A stretch of 64,000 bases of DNA from contig NZ_PXYL01000023.1 of NCBI RefSeq assembly GCF_003012705.1, forward strand, positions 1-64,000, written 5' to 3'. The notes under the pieces are model-generated. The model had not been told where the DNA came from, searched no databases, and saw nothing but the letters and a program-made list of their open reading frames with translations. Within the stretch, counting starts at the first letter, position 1, and each line of letters begins with the position of its first letter. Source of the stretch: Pseudaminobacter soli (ex Li et al. 2025). GTDB lineage: Bacteria > Pseudomonadota > Alphaproteobacteria > Rhizobiales > Rhizobiaceae. The translations under genes and the position numbers were made by a program. This document shows, one piece after another, positions 35,760 to 45,955 of the stretch.

Positions 35760-36182
35760 CTAGAACTGTTGGTTGAAGGGCACGACGCATTCCGGCGCCA
35801 CGCAATCGGACGGAACGATATGGAACGTAACCGTGCCATTGGCGCGCGTTCGCCGTTCGATCTTGACCGACGAGCCGGCCGGATGTGGGCGCGATATCTG
35901 ATCGGCGGCGACAACGGTTTCATTGTCGCCAAGGGAGACGATGTATTGGTAGCTGATCGCTGAGGTCGGTTCGCCGTAGGATTTCTGCGGGATCATGGCG
36001 ACAGAGACTATGGTCCCCTCGACGCGTTCGGATTTCACGACGGGGCTGTCGAAGCGTAGCATCAGGAATAGCAATATGCCGACACTGCCAGCCAGCAGGG
36101 CGGCGCCGATGGTCCATTCCCTGGCGTGAGCGCGCAAGAGCGCAATTCGAAAATGAAAGCGATTTCGCAGACTGGCCGTCAC
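35760..36182 (-). CDS. Hypothetical membrane protein, tandem paralogue 2
   Basis: 140 residues: a basic cytoplasmic start (RNRFHFRIALLR), one membrane segment (about 23-42), then an extracytoplasmic domain ending in VKIERRTRANGTVTFHIVP and two cysteines. It is a clear paralogue of the gene just upstream, sharing the RNR-F-R-LLR start, the FDSPV junction and the ERRT-NG-VT-H-VP end. It starts 22 bases after that gene ends. Family not recognised. Confidence 0.7.
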   Translation of the reverse strand: MTASLRNRFHFRIALLRAHAREWTIGAALLAGSVGILLFLMLRFDSPVVKSERVEGTIVSVAMIPQKSYGEPTSAISYQYIVSLGDNETVVAADQISRPHPAGSSVKIERRTRANGTVTFHIVPSDCVAPECVVPFNQQF

Positions 36183-36204
36183 GACTTGCCCTCCGTGCTT
36201 TCGG

Positions 36205-36591
36205 TCAAGGTCCTGCGCAGTCGGGCGTCTCGCAGCCAGGCGGGACGAGGTGGTAGGTCACGACGCCATTCTTACGGGTCCGCCGCTCGACTTTGATAAT
36301 TGTCCCGATTTCATGAAGCCGACTGTCTTTGATTGTGACCAGCTGCCCGTCATCAATCAGTTTTGCCATGTATAGAGAAGGCGAGAATCCCTTCATGTGA
36401 ACAGATGGGATTGAGATCACTACCGCTTGAAGTCTCTCGTAGTTCGACACGGGGCTGTCGAAATAAAACACCGGCACGGCCACTATGGAGACCATCACTG
36501 CGGCTAGAACGGCTCCGACACCGTATTCCTTGCGTGACTGCCTCAAAAGCTCAAGCCGAAACGCAAGGCGATTCCTGAAACTGATAGACAC
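36205..36591 (-). CDS. Hypothetical membrane protein, tandem paralogue 1
   Basis: 128 residues with the same layout as its neighbour: basic start RNRLAFRLELLR, one membrane segment (about 23-43), a FDSPV junction, a beta-rich domain (residues 55-110) and the end VKVERRTRKNGVVTYHLVP, with two cysteines in the last twelve residues (CETPDC). The pair must come from a tandem duplication that has since diverged. The beta-rich domain may be a small barrel. No function can be assigned. Confidence 0.7.
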   Translation of the reverse strand: MSISFRNRLAFRLELLRQSRKEYGVGAVLAAVMVSIVAVPVFYFDSPVSNYERLQAVVISIPSVHMKGFSPSLYMAKLIDDGQLVTIKDSRLHEIGTIIKVERRTRKNGVVTYHLVPPGCETPDCAGP

Positions 36592-36641
36592 GGCCTGTCC
36601 CCCGCCGCTTTATCGAAGCTGGCTGCGGGGACGTTATGCCA

Positions 36642-38096
<1,455 letters not shown>

Positions 38097-38100
38097 GGCG

Positions 38101-39012
38101 TCAGCCCACCGGCTGGCCGGCAAGTGCCGCGTCCACCTCGCTGGCAAGCGGGATCGCCGGTTGCGCGCCTGGCTTCAAGCAGGCAAGCGAACCGGCGACG
38201 GCCGCGCGCCGCAGCGCATCGCCCAGCGGCAGGCGCTCGGCAAGGCCGGCGGCCAGATAGCCGCAGAACGTGTCGCCAGCGCCGACCGTGTCGACGGGCG
38301 TGATCTTGAGCGCCGGCACGCTGAGGAAGGCCTCGGGCGTTGCCGCAAGCACGCCGTCGCCGCCAAGCGTGACGATGACGGTGCGGCCGGTCTTTTCGGC
38401 AAAGGCCTTCATGCGGGCAGGGCGGTCGGCGCCGGAGAGCGCCAGCGCTTCGCAATAGAGGTCGAATTCGGTTTCGTTGGCGACGACATAGTTCGCCTTG
38501 CCGAGGAAGGTCGCCGCCTCCTTGCGGAAGGGCGCGGTGTTGAGGATGGCGATGCCGCCGGCGGCTGCCGTGGCATCAAGGGCTGCCTCGACGGTTGCGA
38601 GCGGGATTTCGTGCTGCAGGAGCACGATGTCGCCCTTTTCGAGCGCGACCTTTTCCAGGCTCTCCGACAGCACCGCGGCATTGGAGCCGGGCACCACGGC
38701 GATCATGTTCTCGCCGTCGTCGCCCACAAGGATCAGCGCGGTGCCGGTGGGTGCCTCGGCCTCGGCCACGCCGGAAAGATCGACCATGCCGTCCTTGAGC
38801 AGCGCCAGCGCCTCGCCGGCGAAAGCGTCCTTGCCCACCGCCCCGATCATGCGCACGGGAGCGCCGGCGCGCGCGGCACCCAGCGCCTGGTTGGCGCCCT
38901 TGCCGCCCGGCGCCGTCTTGAAGCCGCTGCCCGGCACGGTCTCGCCCGGAGCGGGCAGCCGGTCGACGCTGGCGCTCAGGTCGAGATTGATGGAGCCGAT
39001 GACGGTGATCAA
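38101..39012 (-). CDS. rbsK: Ribokinase (PfkB family)
   Basis: 303 residues from a TTG with a perfect AGGAGG site six bases upstream; the longer frame from 39117 has no coding character. The family marks are GSINLDLSASVDRLPAPGET at the start, GGKGANQALGAARAG and the C-terminal DTVGAGDTFCGYLAAGL with the catalytic Asp. It phosphorylates ribose to ribose 5-phosphate. No ribose transporter is adjacent; the nearby nucleoside hydrolase could supply ribose. Confidence 0.92.
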   Translation of the reverse strand: MITVIGSINLDLSASVDRLPAPGETVPGSGFKTAPGGKGANQALGAARAGAPVRMIGAVGKDAFAGEALALLKDGMVDLSGVAEAEAPTGTALILVGDDGENMIAVVPGSNAAVLSESLEKVALEKGDIVLLQHEIPLATVEAALDATAAAGGIAILNTAPFRKEAATFLGKANYVVANETEFDLYCEALALSGADRPARMKAFAEKTGRTVIVTLGGDGVLAATPEAFLSVPALKITPVDTVGAGDTFCGYLAAGLAERLPLGDALRRAAVAGSLACLKPGAQPAIPLASEVDAALAGQPVG

Positions 39013-39131
39013 GGATAGCCTCCTGGAGAATTGCGCCGGGAAGCTATCCTGCTCGTGCACGCATGGAAATACCGAATCGGACGCAATCGACAGCCCGATC
39101 CGGCATCGAAGTGACATTCAGGGACGCGAGG

Positions 39132-40010
39132 TCACGAGCCCAGCTGCCCGACCTCCCAGCCGAGGATGGCGCGCTTGCGCGTCAGGCCCCAGTGGTAGCC
39201 GGTCAGCGCGCCGGACTTGCCGACGACGCGGTGGCAGGGCACCACGAAGGAGATCGGGTTGGCGCCCACCGCCGCGCCCACCGCGCGGCTGGCCGAGGGC
39301 GAGCCGATCCTGGAAGCGACTTCCGAATAGGTGCAGGCCTTGCCCATCGGGATTTTCAGCAGCGCGTCCCACACCCGCAGCTGGAAGTCGGTGCCGATCA
39401 TGACCACGCGCAGCGGGTCTTCGGCGCGCCAGCGGGCCGGGTCGAAGATGCGCGCGGCGTAAGGTGCGGTGGCGGCCATGTCCTCGACATAGCTCGCGTT
39501 GGGCCAGCGGCTCGACATGTCCCCGAAGGCCTCGCGTTCATGGCCGGCATCGTTGAAGGACAGGCCGGCAAGGCCCCGGTCGGTGACCATGATCAGCGCC
39601 ACGCCGAAGGGCGAGATGTGGTAGCCGTAGCGGATGGTCAGGCCCTCGCCGCGGTTCTTGTAGGCGCCGGGCGACATCGCCTCGTGAGTGACGAACAAAT
39701 CGTGCAGCCTTCCGGGACCGGACATGCCGACCTCATAGGCCGCGTCGAGCAGCGGCATGCCCTCGTCGAGCAGCCGGCGGGCGTGGTCGAGCGTGACGGC
39801 CTGCAGGAAGCCCTTGGGGGAGAGGCCTGCCCAGCGGGTGAACAGCTTTTGCAGCCCGGTCGGGGTTTCGCCCACGTCCGCGGCAAGCGTCTCCAGCGAG
39901 GGTTGGTCGCGATAGTCGAGGCTGATCTTTTCGATGACGCGGCGAACGATTTCGTAATCGCCGCCCTGCGGCGTGACTTCCTCACGCAAAATCGCGGTAC
40001 CTGCGTTCAT
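39132..40010 (-). CDS. Ada-like protein: AraC domain fused to O6-methylguanine-DNA methyltransferase
   Basis: 292 residues from the ATG at 40010 with an AAGGAG site eight bases upstream. The first third is an AraC-type helix-turn-helix domain (ETLAADVGETPTGLQKLFTR). The C-terminal half is a methyltransferase with the acceptor cysteine in VVPCHRVVG. It repairs O6-alkylguanine in a suicide reaction and probably regulates its own gene. The zinc-binding methyl-phosphotriester domain of E. coli Ada is absent, which is common in rhizobia. Confidence 0.93.
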   Translation of the reverse strand: MNAGTAILREEVTPQGGDYEIVRRVIEKISLDYRDQPSLETLAADVGETPTGLQKLFTRWAGLSPKGFLQAVTLDHARRLLDEGMPLLDAAYEVGMSGPGRLHDLFVTHEAMSPGAYKNRGEGLTIRYGYHISPFGVALIMVTDRGLAGLSFNDAGHEREAFGDMSSRWPNASYVEDMAATAPYAARIFDPARWRAEDPLRVVMIGTDFQLRVWDALLKIPMGKACTYSEVASRIGSPSASRAVGAAVGANPISFVVPCHRVVGKSGALTGYHWGLTRKRAILGWEVGQLGS

Positions 40011-40123
40011 GGTTTCATCTCCTTGAACGCCATTATCGAACTGTGATCGCGGCATAACCACCCGAAACTTGCCTTATGGGCTTTCGACCCCAGATAGCAT
40101 AGCCCATGCCACCGGGAAGCAAC

Positions 40124-40942
40124 ATGGAACGTGAAAAGGTATCCCTGACCAGGGAGCGGGAAACCCTGCTCATCACCCTCTACGGCAAAGCCCTCGAAAG
40201 CAGGCGTCCAAACTCCATCCTGGCGGACCACTTCGCCGAGGAGGCAGCCGCCAGGATCGACTACGACTTTTCGAAGCTGAAGGTCGACGGCGTCATGGGC
40301 GTGGGCTTTGCCGCGCGCGCCAGGACGCTGGACGACTGGGTGCGGGCATTCCTGGCAGATCATCCGGACGCGATCGTGATGGATCTGGGCTGCGGCCTCG
40401 ACACGCGGGTTTTTCGCATAGACCCGCCGGCCAGGGTCGAGTGGCTCGACGTCGATTTCCCCGAAGTGGTCGAGCTGCGCCGCCGGATCTATCCGCTGCG
40501 CGAAAACTATCGGCTGATCGCCACCTCGGTCACCGAGCCGGACTGGCTGGCGCGTGTGCCGCGCAACAGGCCGGCGATCGTGGTGGCGGAGGGGCTGACG
40601 CCCTATCTGGCGGCCAAGGACGGCCCGCTTCTGCTTTCGCGGCTGGTGTCGCACCTTCGCCGCGGCGGCGAGGTGGTCTGCGACCTTTACAGCGATCTCG
40701 GCCTCAAGCTCGTGCGCCAGAACCCGGCCGTTCGCTTGACCGGGGCGGAGCTCCATTGGGCCGTCAACGACCCGCACGACCTCGAACAGGAGGTGCCGGG
40801 GCTGAAACTTGTCGAGGACCTTTCGGCCTACCGGCCGGAGCATCTCACCCACATGGACTGGTCCGCCCGCTGGATCGCGCTCGCCTGGAATATCGTCCCG
40901 CCCCTGCGCAAGGTCGGCAGGCTGGTCAGATTCAAATTCTGA
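40124..40942 (+). CDS. Class I SAM-dependent methyltransferase (LCM family)
   Basis: 272 residues from the ATG at 40124, which has GGGAAG just upstream; an ATG six codons earlier lacks one. The SAM motif is MDLGCGLDTRVFRID, and the order of motifs (with ATSVTEPDWL and IVVAEGLTPYL) fits the leucine carboxyl methyltransferase superfamily, which in bacteria includes polyketide O-methyltransferases. It stands alone, divergent from the Ada-like gene and convergent with DUF2244. Confidence 0.85.
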   Translation: MEREKVSLTRERETLLITLYGKALESRRPNSILADHFAEEAAARIDYDFSKLKVDGVMGVGFAARARTLDDWVRAFLADHPDAIVMDLGCGLDTRVFRIDPPARVEWLDVDFPEVVELRRRIYPLRENYRLIATSVTEPDWLARVPRNRPAIVVAEGLTPYLAAKDGPLLLSRLVSHLRRGGEVVCDLYSDLGLKLVRQNPAVRLTGAELHWAVNDPHDLEQEVPGLKLVEDLSAYRPEHLTHMDWSARWIALAWNIVPPLRKVGRLVRFKF

Positions 40943-41437
40943 TTAGCGCTTCTTGGCGGTTGCCAGCGCAAGCGTAAATGCCTTGGCGAAGCTCTCGCGG
41001 TCGTCGGGGTTGAGGAAGCTGCCGATCGGCACGCTTTTTTCGCGCGAAACCACGGCCATGTCGGTGATGCCGATCTCGGCGTGACGCTTGACCGAAAACC
41101 GCGCCCAGAACGGGTTGAAATGGTAGCTTTCCGACCGGCCGGATGCCGCCACCTTGAGGATATCGAGGCTGGTGCGCGAGACGATCACTTCCTCGCTGAC
41201 GCGGGCGGCGCGATAGTTCAACCGGAAGGCGATGTAGAGGCCGAGCACGTCGAGGCCGAAGAAGCCGAAGACGGGCCATGCGCCATGCGCGATGAAGAAA
41301 ATGCCGGTGACGATCCAGCCGAAGGTCATGGCTCCCATCAGGACGAGGAAACCGGTGCGGCCGAGGGATCGGTAGGGCTTCAGGAGCGCGTGGAAAAACG
41401 GCTCGTCGGCAGTATATGCGGCGTTTGTCTCGCTCAT
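40943..41437 (-). CDS. DUF2244 membrane protein
   Basis: 164 residues, DUF2244. Two membrane segments form a hairpin (about residues 28-70), followed by a cytoplasmic beta-rich domain ending in SREKSVPIGSFLNPDDRESFA. These alphaproteobacterial proteins have no known role. The gene starts 22 bases from the divergent nth start, so both promoters are inside or next to coding sequence. Confidence 0.88.
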   Translation of the reverse strand: MSETNAAYTADEPFFHALLKPYRSLGRTGFLVLMGAMTFGWIVTGIFFIAHGAWPVFGFFGLDVLGLYIAFRLNYRAARVSEEVIVSRTSLDILKVAASGRSESYHFNPFWARFSVKRHAEIGITDMAVVSREKSVPIGSFLNPDDRESFAKAFTLALATAKKR

Positions 41438-41459
41438 GCTTGCAGTTTATAGGAAAGCG

Positions 41460-42248
41460 ATGAGCATACCCAAAGCAAAAGATCGAGAGAGCTTGAAAAA
41501 GCCACAGCCGGCAAAGGCCAACGGCGCGGTGCGGGCAAAACCCCGCGTGCGCCGGCCAAAGACGCTCTACACGCCGGCGGAAATCCACGAGATTTTCCGG
41601 CGCTTTTCGGTGCAGCGCCCGGAGCCGAAGGGCGAGCTGGAGCACGTCAACGCCTTCACCCTGCTCGTTGCGGTGGTGCTCTCGGCCCAGGCCACCGACG
41701 CGGGCGTCAACAAGGCAACGCGGCCGCTTTTTGCGATCGCTGACACGCCCGAAAAGATGCTGGCGCTCGGCGAGGAAAAGCTCGGCGAATATATCCGCAC
41801 CATCGGCCTGTGGCGGGCCAAGGCCAAGAATGTGATTGCGCTCTGCGAGGCGCTGATCCGCGATCACGGCGGCAAGGTGCCGGACGACCGCGAGGAACTG
41901 GTGAAGCTGCCGGGGGTGGGGCGCAAGACCGCCAATGTGGTGCTGAACATGGCCTTCGGCCAGCACACCATGGCTGTCGACACGCACATCTTCCGCATCG
42001 GCAACCGCATCGGGCTGGCGCCCGGCAAGACGCCGGAGCAGGTGGAGGCCGAGCTCGTCCGCATCATTCCGCAAGAGTATATGCGCCATGCCCACCACTG
42101 GCTGATCCTGCACGGGCGCTATGTGTGCAAGGCCCGTAAGCCCGAATGCGAAAAATGCGTGATCGCCGATCTTTGCAAGTACAAGGACAAGACCACCAGC
42201 ATTCCGGCGCCGCTGGTGCCGATCGAGCCGCTGGAGGCGGCCCAGTAG
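41460..42248 (+). CDS. nth: Endonuclease III
   Basis: 262 residues from the ATG at 41460. A basic N-terminal tail precedes the helix-hairpin-helix LPGVGRKTANVV with the catalytic Asp in AVDTHIFRIGNR and the catalytic Lys just before it. The C-terminal [4Fe-4S] loop has the spacing C-x6-C-x2-C-x5-C. It excises oxidised pyrimidines. The upstream ATG at 41436 is in frame but would overlap the divergent DUF2244 start. Confidence 0.95.
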   Translation: MSIPKAKDRESLKKPQPAKANGAVRAKPRVRRPKTLYTPAEIHEIFRRFSVQRPEPKGELEHVNAFTLLVAVVLSAQATDAGVNKATRPLFAIADTPEKMLALGEEKLGEYIRTIGLWRAKAKNVIALCEALIRDHGGKVPDDREELVKLPGVGRKTANVVLNMAFGQHTMAVDTHIFRIGNRIGLAPGKTPEQVEAELVRIIPQEYMRHAHHWLILHGRYVCKARKPECEKCVIADLCKYKDKTTSIPAPLVPIEPLEAAQ

Positions 42249-42264
42249 GGCAAATTGTGCTTCT

Positions 42265-42726
42265 TCAGCCGAACTGACCGTAGCCGCGCGCCATCGCGGC
42301 CGCGAAGATCGGGATCAGCATGAACAGCATCATCTGCGCGCGCAGATAGCCGCGCACGGAGGCGAGTTCGGTCGGGGGCACGGCGAAGGCGTTGTCGGCC
42401 TCTGCCTGCCGCTTCCACGAAAGATAACGAATGGTGGGCGGGACCGAAAGCAAACCGACGGCGACAAAGACGGCCATCTTGGCCCAGAAGGTCCAGCTAT
42501 AGGCGTAGAATTCCCAGCCCTTGAGGCCATAAAACACCCGCGCGATGCCGATGATGACGATGAACAGCGCGAGAAGACCATAGGCGCGGTCTATGCCGGC
42601 CAGCCTACCGATCGTCCTGTGCGTCATCTCGTTGCGGATGAGCACGACCTCGGCGGCAAGGACCGCCGCGAGCGAAAAGACCAGTACGTGGTGGAAGATG
42701 GCAAGCAGCAGGTCGACGGTTTCCAT
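42265..42726 (-). CDS. DUF2214 family membrane protein
   Basis: 153 residues from the ATG at 42726, with four membrane segments. The family marks are the first loop EVVLIRNEMTHRTI and the strongly conserved GLLALFIVIIGIARVFYGLKG. No function is known; the length and histidine/arginine in the membrane recall small heme or quinone proteins, which is speculation. Convergent with nth. Confidence 0.85.
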   Translation of the reverse strand: METVDLLLAIFHHVLVFSLAAVLAAEVVLIRNEMTHRTIGRLAGIDRAYGLLALFIVIIGIARVFYGLKGWEFYAYSWTFWAKMAVFVAVGLLSVPPTIRYLSWKRQAEADNAFAVPPTELASVRGYLRAQMMLFMLIPIFAAAMARGYGQFG

Positions 42727-42910
42727 TGGTTTCCTCTGGAGTCGGGCTGGGCAACTGTCCGTGCATAGAAGTGCCGTGATTTCGGCTGTGGTCAAGCGTG
42801 GACGCCAGATTGCTGACATCCTGCGGTTGTCGCTCCGGCGATGCGTGGCTAGGATGAGCATGGCCTGGCGTGGCCGGCGCTAATTCCCTCACCAGATCAA
42901 GCAAGTCACC

Positions 42911-43441
42911 ATGAATTCCCAAAACTCCGACATCCCCGTCATCGAGACGGCGCGCACCATCCTCCGGCCGCATCGCCGCTCGGATTTCGAGGCCTCTCTG
43001 GCGCTGTGGGCCGATATGGCCGTCACCCGCCACATCGGTGGCCGGCCGATGACGAGCGAGGAGGTGTGGGCGCGGCTGCTGCGCTATGCCGGGCTCTGGC
43101 GGATGCTCGGCTATGGCTACTGGGTCGTGGAGGAACGTGACAGCGGGCGTTTCCTCGGCGAGGTCGGCTTCCAGGATGTTAAGCGCGACATCGAACCCGA
43201 TTTTGGCGGCGCGCCGGAGGCGGGCTGGGTAATCGCGCCTGCCGCGCACGGCAAGGGCTTTGCCAGCGAGGCGGTTGCGGCGATCCATGAGTGGGCCGAC
43301 CGGAATTTTGGCGGAAAGCGCACCGTCTGCATCATCGACCCGGACAATCTGCCCTCGATCCGTGTCGCGGAAAAATTCGGCTACCGGGAAGTCACGCAGA
43401 CCACCTACAAGGGCTCGCCCGTCATCCTGTTCGAGCGCTGA
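42911..43441 (+). CDS. GNAT family N-acetyltransferase (RimJ/RimL type)
   Basis: 176 residues. The acetyl-CoA loop is GWVIAPAAHGKGFASEA near residue 110, the usual motif A, and the end VAEKFGYREV is the motif B closure. RimJ/RimL-like enzymes acetylate N-termini or small molecules; the target cannot be told. Its last 37 bases overlap the end of the convergent ugd gene. Confidence 0.88.
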   Translation: MNSQNSDIPVIETARTILRPHRRSDFEASLALWADMAVTRHIGGRPMTSEEVWARLLRYAGLWRMLGYGYWVVEERDSGRFLGEVGFQDVKRDIEPDFGGAPEAGWVIAPAAHGKGFASEAVAAIHEWADRNFGGKRTVCIIDPDNLPSIRVAEKFGYREVTQTTYKGSPVILFER

Positions 43442-44829
43442 GGCGTAGAGCGGGCGCCTGGGTCAGGGGCCTTGGTTTCCGGGGTGGACGAGGCCTCGGC
43501 GCGCTCTGTCCGGCGCGGCTTTTCCGACGGGCGCCCGATTGCGGTAAGCGCAAAGCCGTGGCGCTCGGCCTCTGCCGGGTCGAAGGCATGGCGGAAATCG
43601 ACCAGCACGCGCCGGCGCATGCCGTGCCCGAGCCGGCCGAGGTCGAGCGCCTTCAGGCTTTTCCAGTCGGTGATCAGCACGGCGGCGTCGGCGCCGGCAG
43701 CGCATTCGTATGGGTCGTCGAAGAACTCGACGTCGTCGAGCACGGCGCGGGCGTTTTCGATGCCTTCCGGGTCGTGCGCGCGGATCCGGGCGCCGGCGCG
43801 CTGCAGCGCCTCGATGAGCGGGATGGACGGCGCCTCGCGCATGTCGTCCGTCTCGGGCTTGAAGGTCAGGCCAAGTATCGCGACGCTGGCGCCTTCGGCA
43901 CGGCCGTCGAGCGCGTCGATCACCTTCAGCGCCATGCGCCGCTTGCGCGCGTCGTTGACCGCAAGCGATTCCTGGACGATGCGCATCGGCACGGCGTGAT
44001 CCTGCGAGGTGCGCAAGAGAGCCAGCGTGTCCTTGGGAAAGCAGGAGCCGCCATAGCCCGGCCCGGCATTGAGGAAGCCCGCGCCAATGCGATGGTCGAG
44101 CCCCATGCCGAGCGCCACCTCGCGGACATCCGCGCCGACGCTTTCGCACAGATCGGCCATCTCATTGATGTAGGAAATCTTTACGGCGAGGAAGGCGTTG
44201 GAGGCGTACTTGATCAGCTCGGCGGTGCGGCGGTCGGTCGCCAGAATGGGTACGTTCTGCTCGCGCAGGGGCGCATAGAGCGCCTGCAAGAGCTCCCTTG
44301 CGCGGCTGTCGTTTGCGCCGATGACGACGCGATCCGGCCGCTGGAAGTCGCCGATCGCGCTGCCCTCGCGCAGGAATTCGGGATTGGAGGCGACGGCGAA
44401 GCTGGCATCCGGCCGGGCGCGCGTCATCAGGCGCTCGATCTCGTCGCCGGTGCCGACCGGAACGGTCGATTTGGTGACCACGACGGTGAAGCGGTCGATC
44501 AGGCCCGCCACCTCGCGCGCTGCGGCATAGACGAAGGCAAGGTCGGCCTCGCCGTCGCGCAGGCGCGGTGGCGTGCCCACAGCGAGCAGCACGATGTCGG
44601 CGCCCGCAACCGCAATGGAAAGGTCGGTGGTGAAGGAAAGGCGCTTTTGCGCGACCGCTTCGTCGACCAGCCGGTCGAGGCCGGGCTCGTAGATCGGAAG
44701 CTCGCCGCGGCGCAGGGCCGCGATCTTCCTGGCGTCCTTGTCCGCGCCGACGACTTCATGTCCCCAGCCGGCGAAACAGGCCGCCGAAACCAGACCGACA
44801 TAACCAGTGCCGATAACTGCGATTTTCAC
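43405..44829 (-). CDS. ugd: UDP-glucose/GDP-mannose dehydrogenase family protein (UDP-glucose 6-dehydrogenase)
   Basis: 474 residues. NAD-binding GTGYVGLVSAACFA opens the protein; the catalytic cysteine lies in GYGGSCFPKDT, and ILGLTFKPETDDMREAPS is the C-terminal UDP-binding mark. It oxidises UDP-glucose to UDP-glucuronate for exopolysaccharide and capsule. About 35 residues at the C-terminus are a disordered extra tail, which is why the end overlaps the GNAT gene. No glycosyltransferase genes are adjacent. Confidence 0.93.
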   Translation of the reverse strand: MKIAVIGTGYVGLVSAACFAGWGHEVVGADKDARKIAALRRGELPIYEPGLDRLVDEAVAQKRLSFTTDLSIAVAGADIVLLAVGTPPRLRDGEADLAFVYAAAREVAGLIDRFTVVVTKSTVPVGTGDEIERLMTRARPDASFAVASNPEFLREGSAIGDFQRPDRVVIGANDSRARELLQALYAPLREQNVPILATDRRTAELIKYASNAFLAVKISYINEMADLCESVGADVREVALGMGLDHRIGAGFLNAGPGYGGSCFPKDTLALLRTSQDHAVPMRIVQESLAVNDARKRRMALKVIDALDGRAEGASVAILGLTFKPETDDMREAPSIPLIEALQRAGARIRAHDPEGIENARAVLDDVEFFDDPYECAAGADAAVLITDWKSLKALDLGRLGHGMRRRVLVDFRHAFDPAEAERHGFALTAIGRPSEKPRRTERAEASSTPETKAPDPGARSTPQRSNRMTGEPL

Positions 44830-45366
44830 GGGCCTGATCCTCTTTGGGGCGAAGTGCTGCGCCTCCGGATGCAGGGCGCCGATTCGCTGATGATCCTGCC
44901 GCCTTCCTAAACGCAGACCTTGACACTCGTATTACAGGCTTTTTGCTGGCTCAGGACGGCTCGCCGGGCAAAACGGAAGCCTACAAGCGTGCTTCGAGAT
45001 CGATAGGCATGTCACGCAGCGGCATGGCGTCGAGATATTGCCGAAACGCGCGGATTTCCGGCCTTTCCAACAGGACTCGGCAGGCTTCGCTTGACTTTGC
45101 CGCCAAGTTTCGGGACACTTGCAGCATGACTACCGCCGCCGAAATTCGACCCGTTTCTTACCTTCGGGTGTGCCCCATCGCGGGATCGTAACCCCCGGCT
45201 CGGCTGCCATGCGCCCCCGAGCCGTGGGGCGAATACGGCATTTTTCGCAACCATTCAGACTGCGAATTCGGCGCTTACAACCACAGAAATGACTACTGCC
45301 AGCCAGGCAGCCGCACGTCGCAGCCCATGACCGGGTTCCGTCGCGGTCACAATACATGGGTGCAAT
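44830..45366. other. Intergenic region before the Rnk-like genes
   Basis: 537 bases without a convincing gene on either strand. A TTGACA occurs near 44929, too far upstream to assign. The right half is compositionally uneven but shows no strong palindrome. Confidence 0.4.
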
Positions 45367-45783
45367 ATGCAGGAAAAGATCAAGGCCAAGCGCAAGCCGG
45401 TCATCAAGATCGGCGCTACGGACCACGCAAAGCTGGTTTCCTTCGCCGAGGCGATGGAAAGCCGTAATCCGGAAGTGGCCGAGGAGCTGATGCTCGAGCT
45501 CGAACGCGCCAAGGTCGTGGCGGACGGCTCGCTGCCGGCCGACGTGGTCCAGATGGGCTCGACCGTCACCTACAAGCCGGACACTGGCGAGACCCGGACC
45601 GTGACGCTGGTGTTCCCGGGCGATGCGGACATCGCACAGGGCAAGATCTCCATCCTGACCCCGATCGGCACCGCGCTGATCGGCCTTGGAACCGGGCAGG
45701 CGATCGCCTGGACCGCGCGCGACGGCCGCACCCATCAGCTCGAGATCGTGGAGGTCCGCCAGCCGGCTCCCGCTGGGGCCTGA
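45367..45783 (+). CDS. rnk: Nucleoside diphosphate kinase regulator-like protein (Rnk/GreA C-terminal)
   Basis: 138 residues. The C-terminal FKBP-like GreA/GreB domain is recognised by VQMGSTVTYKPDTGETRTVTLVFP and ISILTPIGTALIGLGTGQAIAW. The N-terminal coiled part is short, as in Rnk, so it lacks the GreA catalytic acidic tip. Rnk-type proteins bind RNA polymerase without cleavage activity. A second, diverged gene of the same family follows. Confidence 0.88.
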   Translation: MQEKIKAKRKPVIKIGATDHAKLVSFAEAMESRNPEVAEELMLELERAKVVADGSLPADVVQMGSTVTYKPDTGETRTVTLVFPGDADIAQGKISILTPIGTALIGLGTGQAIAWTARDGRTHQLEIVEVRQPAPAGA

Positions 45784-45955
45784 GGACATGATCGTCCGTC
45801 CCGTTCGGCATTACCTCATCTTCCGCGCAGGCAATCTCGTCACAGGAGCGTGACCCCTGCGCCGGACACGCGTCCGGCTCAGGGGAACTTTCCGCGATGA
45901 AGAGAAACGCTTGTGGCCGACAACCGCCAAGATGCGGTTCGGCTGGAGGTTTGAC

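Noticed and set aside
43291-44910. 539-codon plus-strand frame opposite ugd
   Set aside because: The Ugd motifs on the minus strand are decisive.
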